A program made the translations under genes and the position numbers. The notes under the pieces were generated by a model, which worked only from the letters and a program-made list of their open reading frames with translations, searched no databases and was not told the DNA's origin. From contig DATMBF010000005.1 in the NCBI GenBank assembly GCA_035559595.1, forward strand, positions 62,001 to 126,000: DNA of 64,000 bases. Reading direction: 5' to 3'. Numbering within the stretch: position 1 is the stretch's first letter; each line of letters starts with the position of its first letter. This document shows positions 44,151 to 51,933 of this stretch, piece after piece. The stretch is from DATMBF01 sp035559595 (GTDB taxonomy: Bacteria; Bacteroidota; Ignavibacteria; UBA10030).

Positions 44151-45533
44151 TCAAGAATGCCTGTCCGTTTTGATTTTCCGCCGCCAATAGAAGTATGCCG
44201 GGATCCCCGAGACCATCATCATCGCACCGATGATCGAGTCGCGAGGGTTTTCGACGATTGCGTTCGCAATGAGATAAAAAGAGAACGCGATAAAGAGGCC
44301 AGGCGTGTAAGGATATCCCCACGTCTTGTAGGGGCGATGGACATTCGGCCAACGTTTGCGGAGAAGGAAAACACCGAAGCAGGACATTGCATAAAAGACC
44401 CAGGAAGCGAAAATGACGTAGGTGAAGAGTTGCTCATAGGTACCGGTAAGAACCAGAAAGCATGCCCAGCCCCCTTGAGCGAGAAGCGAAGGGATTGGGG
44501 TCTTGTATTTCGGGTGGACGGTGGCGAGCGATTCAAAGAAGACCCCCTCTTTTGCCATTGCATAGTAAATGCGTGCGCCCGTGAACACGTAGCCATTGTT
44601 GGCGCCAAACGTGGAGAGGATAACAGCGAGGGTGACGAAGGAGGCACCGGCAGGACCCATGATTACGGTCGCGGCGTCTGATGCGACAAGCGTGGATTGA
44701 GAAAGCTGTTCAATCGACAAGACGTAGACATATGCAACGTTGATGAGGAGATAGAGGACAATGATGATGATTGTTGAGAGGATAAGGGATCGATGCACAT
44801 TGTGATCCGGATTCTTCACTTCTCCGGCGACGAAGGTGATTTCAATCCAGCCGTCGTAAGCCCAGAGAACCGCAATCATTGAGATACCGAAGGGACCCAG
44901 CATTGATGTCAATGAATCCGCAGGGAGGAGGGGTTGGAAATTGGTTAGCGATCCACCGCTCAGCATGAAGCTGAAGAGAATCAAGAGGCCCAATGCCGCA
45001 ATCTTGGAGAAGGTAAACCCATTCTGAATCCATGCCCCAAGCTTCACGCCAAAACAGTTGATAACAGTCAGAAGAAGAATCGAGGCGATAGCGATTGTTT
45101 TGATGGCAGTATCATCGAGCGGAATGAAAAAGGCGAGATAGGTGGCAAAAGCAACGGCAATCGCCGAAATCGATCCGGAGATGATCACGACAAAAGCTGA
45201 CCAGCCATAGAGGAAACCCCAGAGCGGACTGTAAATTTCGCGGAGGAAAACAAACTGTCCCCCTGCTCTCGGCATCAGCGCGCCAAGCTCCGCAATCGAA
45301 AGTGCTCCGAACAGACTGACCACACCGCCGAGCACCCAGACAAGGAGAATCATCGACGTTGAGGGGAGATGACCTGCAATGGAGGCCGGCACAATGAAGA
45401 TCGCAGAGGCGATGATGCTGCCGACATTGATCATCGTGGAGTCGAGAAGGTTGAGCTCACGCCGAAGACCGTTCGACGTATCCGACACGGCCTGCAAACT
45501 CTTCGATTGTGGAGTCAACGACTCAGGAATCAC
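44151..45533 (-). CDS. APC-superfamily amino acid permease (LAT-like)
   Basis: 460 residues, GTG start overlapping the Rieske gene stop. Twelve transmembrane helices; the unwound TM1 motif INVGSIIASAIFIVPASI, and TM6 with AVLWAYDGWIEITFVAGEVKNPDHN are typical of the L-amino-acid transporter branch of APC permeases. It imports or exchanges neutral amino acids or amines; the coupled oxygenase suggests its substrate may be a nitrogenous compound oxidised next. Specificity cannot be read from sequence. Confidence 0.9.
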   Translation of the reverse strand: MIPESLTPQSKSLQAVSDTSNGLRRELNLLDSTMINVGSIIASAIFIVPASIAGHLPSTSMILLVWVLGGVVSLFGALSIAELGALMPRAGGQFVFLREIYSPLWGFLYGWSAFVVIISGSISAIAVAFATYLAFFIPLDDTAIKTIAIASILLLTVINCFGVKLGAWIQNGFTFSKIAALGLLILFSFMLSGGSLTNFQPLLPADSLTSMLGPFGISMIAVLWAYDGWIEITFVAGEVKNPDHNVHRSLILSTIIIIVLYLLINVAYVYVLSIEQLSQSTLVASDAATVIMGPAGASFVTLAVILSTFGANNGYVFTGARIYYAMAKEGVFFESLATVHPKYKTPIPSLLAQGGWACFLVLTGTYEQLFTYVIFASWVFYAMSCFGVFLLRKRWPNVHRPYKTWGYPYTPGLFIAFSFYLIANAIVENPRDSIIGAMMMVSGIPAYFYWRRKIKTDRHS

Positions 45534-46639
45534 GATGCGTTACGTGCGCGTCGGTAGAATTGTTTGAGGAGGGATTGAAAATGATAGACGCCGAGTTCGG
45601 TTTCCGGCGAGAAACGGCCCTTATGGTAGGCAATGGATTCGAGCCCCTTCTGGACCCGTTCACAGATCTCGATGTCTTCAAGCTGAATCTTGTGGCTGTA
45701 TTCAATATCCTGCTCGATCATTCGTAAGGCTTTGGGTGAGCTGATGTCGTCGTAACAATAATCGAAGATGACCCGCGTGTGATTGTGATCCACCGGCAGA
45801 ACAAGGTTCGTTTGTAGCCGACCGGGGAGGATATTCAACATGAAGTTCGGAAACACGAAGTAGTAGAATGCTCTCCCATGATCGGCAGAATAGAAATTCT
45901 CTCCTTCGGTAAAAGGGCTGTATTGGAGGGAATAGAAATTGCTCGTCTCCGTCACATAATGGTTATAGTCCAGAAGCTTGGCAAGTTCCGGATGAACGTA
46001 CGGCAGGTGGTAGCCTTCAAGATAGTTGTCGATGTAAACCTTCCAGTTGCAGCGAATGTCGTATGTGACTCGTCTGAAGAACGTTTTGGTCTTCAGGTCG
46101 AAAGGCGTGATGCGAGCAGGTATGTCTTTCAGTATTGAGTTGAGCGATGTTGCCGTGCCCGACAAATCCACGAACACCAGACCTTCCCATTCCTCCAATC
46201 GAATCGGCACCAATCCAAAATCCTTCTTGTCGAAAAGCTCGACACGATTGAATTTCGGGGTGCCACGGAGGCTCCCATCGAGAAGGTACGTCCATCCATG
46301 GTAGTGGCATTGGAGAACTTTTGAGTTGCAATCTTCGATGGCCAGTGGCCCACCTCTATGTCTGCAAACGTTGAAGAATGCCCGGAGCCTATGGTCGTCC
46401 CCACGAACGACGAGGATCGGATTCCCTGCCGCCTCACCAACAATTTGGTCTCCCGGGTTCTGGAGCTTCGATACATGTCCGACACCTTGCCAAGTTTTGC
46501 CAAGCACGAATCGAAGATCAATCTCATGAAAGCGTGGATCTGTATACCATGTGGATGGAATGGTCTCCGCTTGTTCCAGTGGAGCAAGAGAAAGATCTTC
46601 TTCCGTAAAATCAGGAAGAGATGAACTATGGATTTGCAT
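45530..46639 (-). CDS. Rieske non-heme iron oxygenase, alpha subunit
   Basis: 369 residues from ATG 46639; the TTG at 46717 is rejected because it overlaps the -35 box of the promoter at 46689-46717. Rieske [2Fe-2S] motif CRHRGG (Cys92, His94) with CHYHGW (Cys111, His114); mononuclear iron region DNYLEGYHLPYVHPE with His211 and His216. Ring-hydroxylating/quaternary-amine monooxygenase family; lack of a beta subunit is like choline/carnitine-type enzymes. The needed reductase is not in the window. Overlaps the permease gene (GTGA). Confidence 0.9.
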   Translation of the reverse strand: MQIHSSSLPDFTEEDLSLAPLEQAETIPSTWYTDPRFHEIDLRFVLGKTWQGVGHVSKLQNPGDQIVGEAAGNPILVVRGDDHRLRAFFNVCRHRGGPLAIEDCNSKVLQCHYHGWTYLLDGSLRGTPKFNRVELFDKKDFGLVPIRLEEWEGLVFVDLSGTATSLNSILKDIPARITPFDLKTKTFFRRVTYDIRCNWKVYIDNYLEGYHLPYVHPELAKLLDYNHYVTETSNFYSLQYSPFTEGENFYSADHGRAFYYFVFPNFMLNILPGRLQTNLVLPVDHNHTRVIFDYCYDDISSPKALRMIEQDIEYSHKIQLEDIEICERVQKGLESIAYHKGRFSPETELGVYHFQSLLKQFYRRARNAS

Positions 46640-46688
46640 TTCTTTGGGAGATAGAATAAGCTGGTTGTCGTTGTTCTTCGCGCTGCCC

Positions 46689-46717
46689 AATGTAGTGACC
46701 CGACGCAGAAAATGCAA
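46689..46717 (-). promoter_or_regulatory. Predicted promoter of the Rieske oxygenase operon
   Basis: Minus-strand TTGCAT (46717-46712) and TACATT (46694-46689) are 17 bases apart, with the ATG at 46639. The upper edge lies only 11 bases from the -35 box of the divergent promoter, so the two units can share regulators. Confidence 0.55.
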
Positions 46718-46727
46718 TCGGTCTCGC

Positions 46728-46756
46728 TTGAATGAAACAACGGTTAGCCGTATAAT
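46728..46756 (+). promoter_or_regulatory. Predicted promoter of the plus-strand TPR gene
   Basis: TTGAAT (46728-46733) and TATAAT (46751-46756), 17 bases apart; ATG at 46804. It diverges from the Rieske promoter in a 165-base shared region (46640-46803). Confidence 0.6.
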
Positions 46757-46803
46757 TGGGGGGGCGGAAACTTCAACGCGTTTTGTTCGTTACAAGAGAT
46801 CAC

Positions 46804-48324
46804 ATGCAATTCACGAAGACCATACTGCTTGCAGGTATTGTTGTCCTTGGCTATTCCCCCGCGCACTCTGAGAGTGATGACTGGGCGAAAGTCCATACGC
46901 TCACGGTTCGCGGCATTGACGAGCTCTACAACCTCGAAATGGAGAAGGCGGATAAGACCTTCGATGAGGTCATTGCCATGGCGCCGAATGATCCACGCGG
47001 ATACTTTTTCAAGGGGATGATTTACTTCTGGACCTACAACCTCAACAAAGATCGGCAGGCGTACGACAAGTTCATGGAGCTCTCTGATCGCGTTATCGTC
47101 ATCTGTGAACGTCTTGTAGATCAGAATCCGCACAATGCTTTGGCCAAATTCTACCTCGGCGGCACGTATGGTTATCGCGGACTTGCCTTTCAGCGGAACG
47201 GGTCGTTACTCAAAGCGGCGTGGGACGGCAGGAAGGGTTACTCATACCTGAAGGAGGCGGTCAGCCTCGATTCTACATTGTATGATGCACAGATGGGCTT
47301 TGGTCTCTTCAGCTACCTCGTGGCGAAAGTGCCCAGGTCTTTCCGTTGGATTCTGAATGTGCTTGGCTTCAGCGGCGATCTGGAGGGGGGATTAAATTCA
47401 CTTCGATTAGCAGCTGAACGGGGACTCTACACAAAAAGTGAGGCCTCGTTCTTTCTCGCTCAGTTTCTCTTCGTAGAGGAACGATTCGACGAAGCGTACT
47501 CTTACATGAATGGGCTCCTCAAGAAGCATCCCGAAAACACACTCTTCCTCGTTTTGCATGCGCAATGGGAGTTCCGGCAGGAGCGACTCGAGTCGGCAAT
47601 GGAATCGGCGCGGAAAGCAATTGCGATCAATGAGAGAAAGAAGGTGAAGTTGGGGGATGAGTTCGCCTACAACATTCTCGGCTCGGCCCATTTTGCGCTG
47701 AACGAATACGAGCAGGCAAAAAAGAATTTTGAATCCTACCTCGATCGCGTTGAAAACAAGAGCCAGGTCTTCAACAACACGTACTACCGCCTTGGTCTCT
47801 GCTATGAAATGCTGGGGCAACGTGAGCGAGCGGTGTGGGCTTATCGGCAGATGCAAAACAGCGACAATCAATGGAATGCCCATTTTTATCGTCGTGGTCA
47901 ACAGCGGCTCAAGAGACCGTTGGACGAAATTGACCGTCTGCTCATCCGGGCGGAGAATGCCTCATCGCTCAGGAGATACAAAGAGGCGAATGAGCTCTAT
48001 GAACGCGCCACAAGGTTTCAAAACATCGACTCTGAGCGGCTTGCCCTGGCACTCTACGGCCTGATTCAGGTTTCTTACGAACAGGAACGCTTCGATGATC
48101 TTCAACGCTATGCGCAGCAACTGTTTGCCTTGAAGGTGCAAGAGGAGCTTTGGGTTGTGCCCCATACGCATTTCCGGTTGGGACAAGCGTATGCCAAGCG
48201 CGGATTGGTCGCTGAGGCTCGAAGACAGTTTGAAGCTATCGACCGCTACGATAAGTACGATTATCAGATGCGACTGGAAAGCAGAGTGGAGTCAGAACTT
48301 GCAAAATTGGGCGGGGTGAATTAG
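46804..48324 (+). CDS. Exported TPR-repeat protein
   Basis: 506 residues from ATG 46804; the longer frame from 46756 begins on the -10 box. Signal peptide (TILLAGIVVLGYSPAHS). At least six TPR-like hairpins (YNLEMEKADKTFDEVIAMAP, FVEERFDEAYSYMNGLLKK, FALNEYEQAKKNFESYLDRV, YKEANELYERATRF, YEQERFDDLQRYAQQLFAL, YAKRGLVAEARRQFEAIDRY). The central region YLKEAVSLDSTLYDAQMG is repeat-like. Role is unknown; such proteins often scaffold envelope complexes. Confidence 0.85.
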   Translation: MQFTKTILLAGIVVLGYSPAHSESDDWAKVHTLTVRGIDELYNLEMEKADKTFDEVIAMAPNDPRGYFFKGMIYFWTYNLNKDRQAYDKFMELSDRVIVICERLVDQNPHNALAKFYLGGTYGYRGLAFQRNGSLLKAAWDGRKGYSYLKEAVSLDSTLYDAQMGFGLFSYLVAKVPRSFRWILNVLGFSGDLEGGLNSLRLAAERGLYTKSEASFFLAQFLFVEERFDEAYSYMNGLLKKHPENTLFLVLHAQWEFRQERLESAMESARKAIAINERKKVKLGDEFAYNILGSAHFALNEYEQAKKNFESYLDRVENKSQVFNNTYYRLGLCYEMLGQRERAVWAYRQMQNSDNQWNAHFYRRGQQRLKRPLDEIDRLLIRAENASSLRRYKEANELYERATRFQNIDSERLALALYGLIQVSYEQERFDDLQRYAQQLFALKVQEELWVVPHTHFRLGQAYAKRGLVAEARRQFEAIDRYDKYDYQMRLESRVESELAKLGGVN

Positions 48325-48340
48325 TGCAGGAGCAAGGAGA

Positions 48341-48378
48341 TTGCCTTCACAGCCATCCCTACTGTGTGCTGAAGGCAA
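48341..48378 (+). terminator. Hairpin downstream of the TPR gene
   Basis: TTGCCTTCA (48341-48349) pairs with TGAAGGCAA (48370-48378), with an inner CACAG/CTGTG pairing. No T run follows, so this is a putative terminator or processing site only. The 48325-48525 gap otherwise contains a weak TTGACA (48473) possible promoter. Confidence 0.35.
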
Positions 48379-48525
48379 CTTCGGCAGACAGGCGATGAAT
48401 CGGCTGGCTGCTTTGCTCGAAACCCTTTGGGTGTTGTCGAATAAGGCGTTAACTTTGATGGATGCCGGGGAATTGACAAAACACCAGTGAACTGTTCTGA
48501 TACGGTGCAGCTTGCACAAATTATC

Positions 48526-49230
48526 ATGGAGCGCTTCGAGCTCTTCGGCTTCTTGCACATCCTTTTTCTCGCCTCTGTTCCTTGTGCTGCCGGTTTTCTC
48601 GTATTGCTCTCCAAACACTTCCCACATAGGCAGAAAGTTATTCGGTATCTTCTCGCCGCGTCTCTTGCATTCAACGAGCTCCTTTCTTTCGGCTACAAGA
48701 TTCATCAGGGATGGTTGAGTTTCCCGAATACGCTTCCCCTTCATCTCTGTGATCTCACCATCTGGTTGACAGCATTCAGTCTCGTCTCGTTCAATCGAAG
48801 AGCGTTTGAGCTAGTGTATTACTGGGGACTTGCCGGCACCACCATGGCGATTCTCACCCCCGATCCAAACGCTCTTTCGACATCCGTTGCTACGGTTCAG
48901 TTCTTCCTTTCCCATGGGGGTGTCGTCGCGGCTATTCTTTTTGTCGCCTGGTCCGGCCAACTTCTTCCACGGCCAAACTCTTTCTGGAAAGCTTTTCTGA
49001 TTCTTAACGCTTACGCTGCAGTCGTGGGAGTCTTCAACTGGGTGTTCGACACGAATTACTTTTACCTCTGCCGTAAACCCGCGGAGGGGACGTTGCTCGA
49101 CTACCTCGGTCCGTGGCCCTGGTATCTTCTTGCAGGCGAAGTTCTGGCGCTTGGGTTGTTTGTTCTGTTGAGCTTGCCACTCAGGAAGAACAGTAATCTG
49201 CTCCCTCGTAATTCTCAACTTCCCAATTAA
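48526..49230 (+). CDS. TIGR02206-family membrane protein (YwaF-like)
   Basis: 234 residues from ATG 48526; GTG 48487 would start 13 codons earlier, inside a possible promoter. Six to seven transmembrane helices. LPLHLCDLTIWLTA (TM3) and FNWVFDTNYFYLCRKPAEGTLLDYLGPWPWYLL are characteristic of the TIGR02206/YwaF family, which has no established function. It stands alone on the plus strand and converges with the multiheme operon, two bases apart. Confidence 0.88.
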   Translation: MERFELFGFLHILFLASVPCAAGFLVLLSKHFPHRQKVIRYLLAASLAFNELLSFGYKIHQGWLSFPNTLPLHLCDLTIWLTAFSLVSFNRRAFELVYYWGLAGTTMAILTPDPNALSTSVATVQFFLSHGGVVAAILFVAWSGQLLPRPNSFWKAFLILNAYAAVVGVFNWVFDTNYFYLCRKPAEGTLLDYLGPWPWYLLAGEVLALGLFVLLSLPLRKNSNLLPRNSQLPN

Positions 49231-49231
49231 T

Positions 49232-49666
49232 CTACACTTTAAACTCAGAACTTGAAACCGTTCGGTTGGAAATCACTGACGCGGTCCGCAACCCTCCGAT
49301 GACATGGCACAAGACTCCTCCCACACTCAGGAATGCAGCCACGAGCGTCAACGGTCTCGTCGGACTCGCCATAGGCGGTTCAACGAAGAAAGCGAGGATG
49401 AAGAGAATCGGGGCAAGGAAGAGAATACGAGAACCGAATGTTTGAAGTTTGTTCCTCCACTTCGTAGAGCTTTCGGTGAGATAGAGTCCAAGACAGAGAT
49501 TGAGGAGCCCCGAGAAGAGAATGTACACATGGTTAGCCCGATACAGAAAGCGAATGCTTTCGTTACCGGCATGCAGATCCGGAAATCCCGATCGCATGTA
49601 GGCCCCCGTTGCGAGAAAGACAAGACATGTCAAGAATCCGACGATGAGATGGAGTTTCCTGTGCAT
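49232..49666 (-). CDS. Four-helix membrane protein with intramembrane histidines
   Basis: 144 residues with four predicted transmembrane helices (LIVGFLTCLVFLATGAYM, HVYILFSGLLNLCLGLYL, RILFLAPILFILAFFVEP, TLVAAFLSVGGVLCHVIGGL). His6, His46 and His121 fall in or at the edge of helices 1, 2 and 4, and could axially ligate b-type heme. It starts two bases after the octaheme gene stop, last in the cytochrome operon; a quinol-oxidising or electron-accepting membrane partner is therefore tempting but unproven. I recognise no family. Confidence 0.75.
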   Translation of the reverse strand: MHRKLHLIVGFLTCLVFLATGAYMRSGFPDLHAGNESIRFLYRANHVYILFSGLLNLCLGLYLTESSTKWRNKLQTFGSRILFLAPILFILAFFVEPPMASPTRPLTLVAAFLSVGGVLCHVIGGLRTASVISNRTVSSSEFKV

Positions 49667-49668
49667 AG

Positions 49669-51933
49669 CTACTCCTTTCTGAGAGCTTTCAGCAAGTCTC
49701 GGCGCATTTGGTTTGCCGATTCGTTCTGAGCGTCAAAGATGAGTCCTTCATTTACCGCGGCCAGCGCTTTTTCGTATTGCCGTGTCAGGATGTAAGCACG
49801 TGCGAGATAGAAATGGCCGAGTGCCATTCCGAAATCCAAGTCGACGGCTTTTTCGTACAACGGAATTGCCCTCTGCGGTTGATTAGCCTGAAGGTAGACA
49901 TTTGCCAGATTGAAATAGGCGAGAGGCTCAAAAGGATTCTGCTCAATCGCCTGCTCGTATGTCACGATAGCGCGGCTCATGTTGCCTTGAGCCGCGTATG
50001 CAATGCCGAGATTGACCAGTGCTAACGATTGAGCCGGATTGAGATCCAAACTCATTCGGTAATGTCTTATTGCCTCGCCGTAATCTCCAGCAGCCGCATA
50101 CGCATGTGCGAGGTTGAGATGGAGGTCGGCGTCATTGGGCGACACTTCAAGTGATTTCAGATAGAACTCTATTGCGCCGTGGGGATTCTCGCTCTCTCGC
50201 TCCCGATCGCCAAGAAATCCCAGCACCAAACTTATCCGACGGCGTAATGCATCTCTGTCTTGAGCATTGGCTTCCCCAAGGATTGAATTGATTCTTTCTT
50301 TGCGCTCCGCGAGCAGAAGGGCGCTCAGTGCAATTGCACGAACATCAATGTCCGAATGCCGGGCCAATTTCGAGAGCGAATCCAAAACAAAGGCAGACAC
50401 TTCCTTGCGATCGGTACTAAGGTAGTTTTCAAGGAAGAAGGAAACTCCGGCAAACTGAGCCATCGGATGACGTGCAGAGGGGAGGAGAACCCTTCGTGCT
50501 GCATCTTCGAGAGTTTTGCTCTGGTGAGCGGAAAGCAATCCGCGGACGATTTCTGGATGGGGCTTGATTTCACCGTACCATCTGCGCATAATGCCCTCGA
50601 GCGAATCGGGCTTCATCGAGGAATGACATCGGCTGCAGGCGCTCTCTATCCCAAGCTGTTCGTCGAACACTGGCCGGGGAATCGATATTGTGTGGTCCGA
50701 GCGCGCAAAGCGAATAGATTTGCCCACCTCGGGATGCTGCAGGTAGGGCATATGGCATGCCACACATCGGCTTCCGTCGGACCCCTCCTTGTGAAATGTG
50801 TGTCGCTGGGGTGCTTCAGCCTTGCTGGAGTGGCAGCCTGTACATTGGCGATCGTCAAACCGGTCGGGCAACGGATTTCGATTGATGTCGCGATAGCCCT
50901 GACTGTGCGGGTCGTGACAACTCACACACGTCATGGATCCGTTCAAATAACAGTCGCTAAAAAAATGGCCCTCCTGATAAGCGAACGTTTTGGTCCGTCC
51001 GTCGGGGTGAAGGTGAGACTCACCCAGCAGTGGCAGTTTGAGGGAGTAATACCTCTCGAGCTTTGATCCGGGGAGATATCCTTGCTGAAGAACATCTTTT
51101 ACCGCATGACATTGAAAGCAAACAAGAAGTGATTCATCTTTTGACAGTGTGGAGAGGGAACGCAATCCAATATCGTCTGTCATTCTACCGCTGCGGGCAA
51201 GCTGGACGTGTCGCTTTGCCGGGCCATGACACGACTCACAATCTATCGTGAGAGAGGTGACGTGAGTCTCGTATTTCTTTCGGTTCTGATCGAATCGAAG
51301 AGAGATCTGACTTCCGTGACATTCCTGGCAATGAGAAAACCGACGGTCAGTGCCAAGCACCCGCGTTGGCGGCCAATCGCTGCATTCGGCAAGCCTGAGT
51401 TCGTCGTTGATGGGGACCCACCCTTTGTTCCCTTTTCCGATCGTATTGGCGAACCACATTCGTCCTTGTTTGCTGTAATCGAAGGGAAGAAACCGCAACG
51501 TCCCGTCAGGGAATTGTGTTACGAAACCCTGTGTACCGCCTCCAACCATATGACCGCGTCCGATAACTCCATCGACTCGAAAAACCCTCTCTCTGGCATT
51601 CGATGGACGGACTGTAAAAACATATTCTCCGTTTTGAGCGACGGATGGAATGACAACTGCATCCTTGAAGCGGATCGGTGTTCCGTCAAATGGTGCTATA
51701 AGAGTTTCGGGGATTGGCAGTCCGCCGGCATTGCCGTGTGTTGAGTGAACCCAGGCATCGTATTGCTCTGCGTGACAATTCTTACAGGTTTCAGCTCCCG
51801 CAAAGTCCGAGAACGAGATCGACTTCGTGGCTGTGAATGACGTTTGAGAGGTACTATCAAAGCGGGATGATTCGAAGGCGAGAAAGAGTCCCAGCCAGCA
51901 GGGGAGCAAGGCGAGGAAGAGTTGCGGCCTCAT
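49669..51933 (-). CDS. Octaheme c-type cytochrome with C-terminal TPR domain
   Basis: 754 residues from ATG 51933, after AAGGAAA; the longer frame starts inside the pentaheme gene. Signal peptide (LFLALLPCWLGLFLAF). Eight CXXCH sites: CKNCH (Cys50), CQECH, CESCH, CFQCH, CVSCH, CTGCH, CVACH, CSRCH. After residue ~440 a helical HEAT-like region is followed by about five TPRs (~590-740; GAIEFYLKSLEVSPNDADLH, YGEAIRHYRMSLDLNPAQS). The heme region has the doubled-CXXCH/c554-like layout. Start overlaps the pentaheme stop (ATGA). Confidence 0.92.
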   Translation of the reverse strand: MRPQLFLALLPCWLGLFLAFESSRFDSTSQTSFTATKSISFSDFAGAETCKNCHAEQYDAWVHSTHGNAGGLPIPETLIAPFDGTPIRFKDAVVIPSVAQNGEYVFTVRPSNARERVFRVDGVIGRGHMVGGGTQGFVTQFPDGTLRFLPFDYSKQGRMWFANTIGKGNKGWVPINDELRLAECSDWPPTRVLGTDRRFSHCQECHGSQISLRFDQNRKKYETHVTSLTIDCESCHGPAKRHVQLARSGRMTDDIGLRSLSTLSKDESLLVCFQCHAVKDVLQQGYLPGSKLERYYSLKLPLLGESHLHPDGRTKTFAYQEGHFFSDCYLNGSMTCVSCHDPHSQGYRDINRNPLPDRFDDRQCTGCHSSKAEAPQRHTFHKEGSDGSRCVACHMPYLQHPEVGKSIRFARSDHTISIPRPVFDEQLGIESACSRCHSSMKPDSLEGIMRRWYGEIKPHPEIVRGLLSAHQSKTLEDAARRVLLPSARHPMAQFAGVSFFLENYLSTDRKEVSAFVLDSLSKLARHSDIDVRAIALSALLLAERKERINSILGEANAQDRDALRRRISLVLGFLGDRERESENPHGAIEFYLKSLEVSPNDADLHLNLAHAYAAAGDYGEAIRHYRMSLDLNPAQSLALVNLGIAYAAQGNMSRAIVTYEQAIEQNPFEPLAYFNLANVYLQANQPQRAIPLYEKAVDLDFGMALGHFYLARAYILTRQYEKALAAVNEGLIFDAQNESANQMRRDLLKALRKE

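Noticed and set aside
46639..46717. TTG start of the Rieske gene 26 codons upstream
   Set aside because: Would begin on the -35 box of a good promoter; the ATG at 46639 is preferred.
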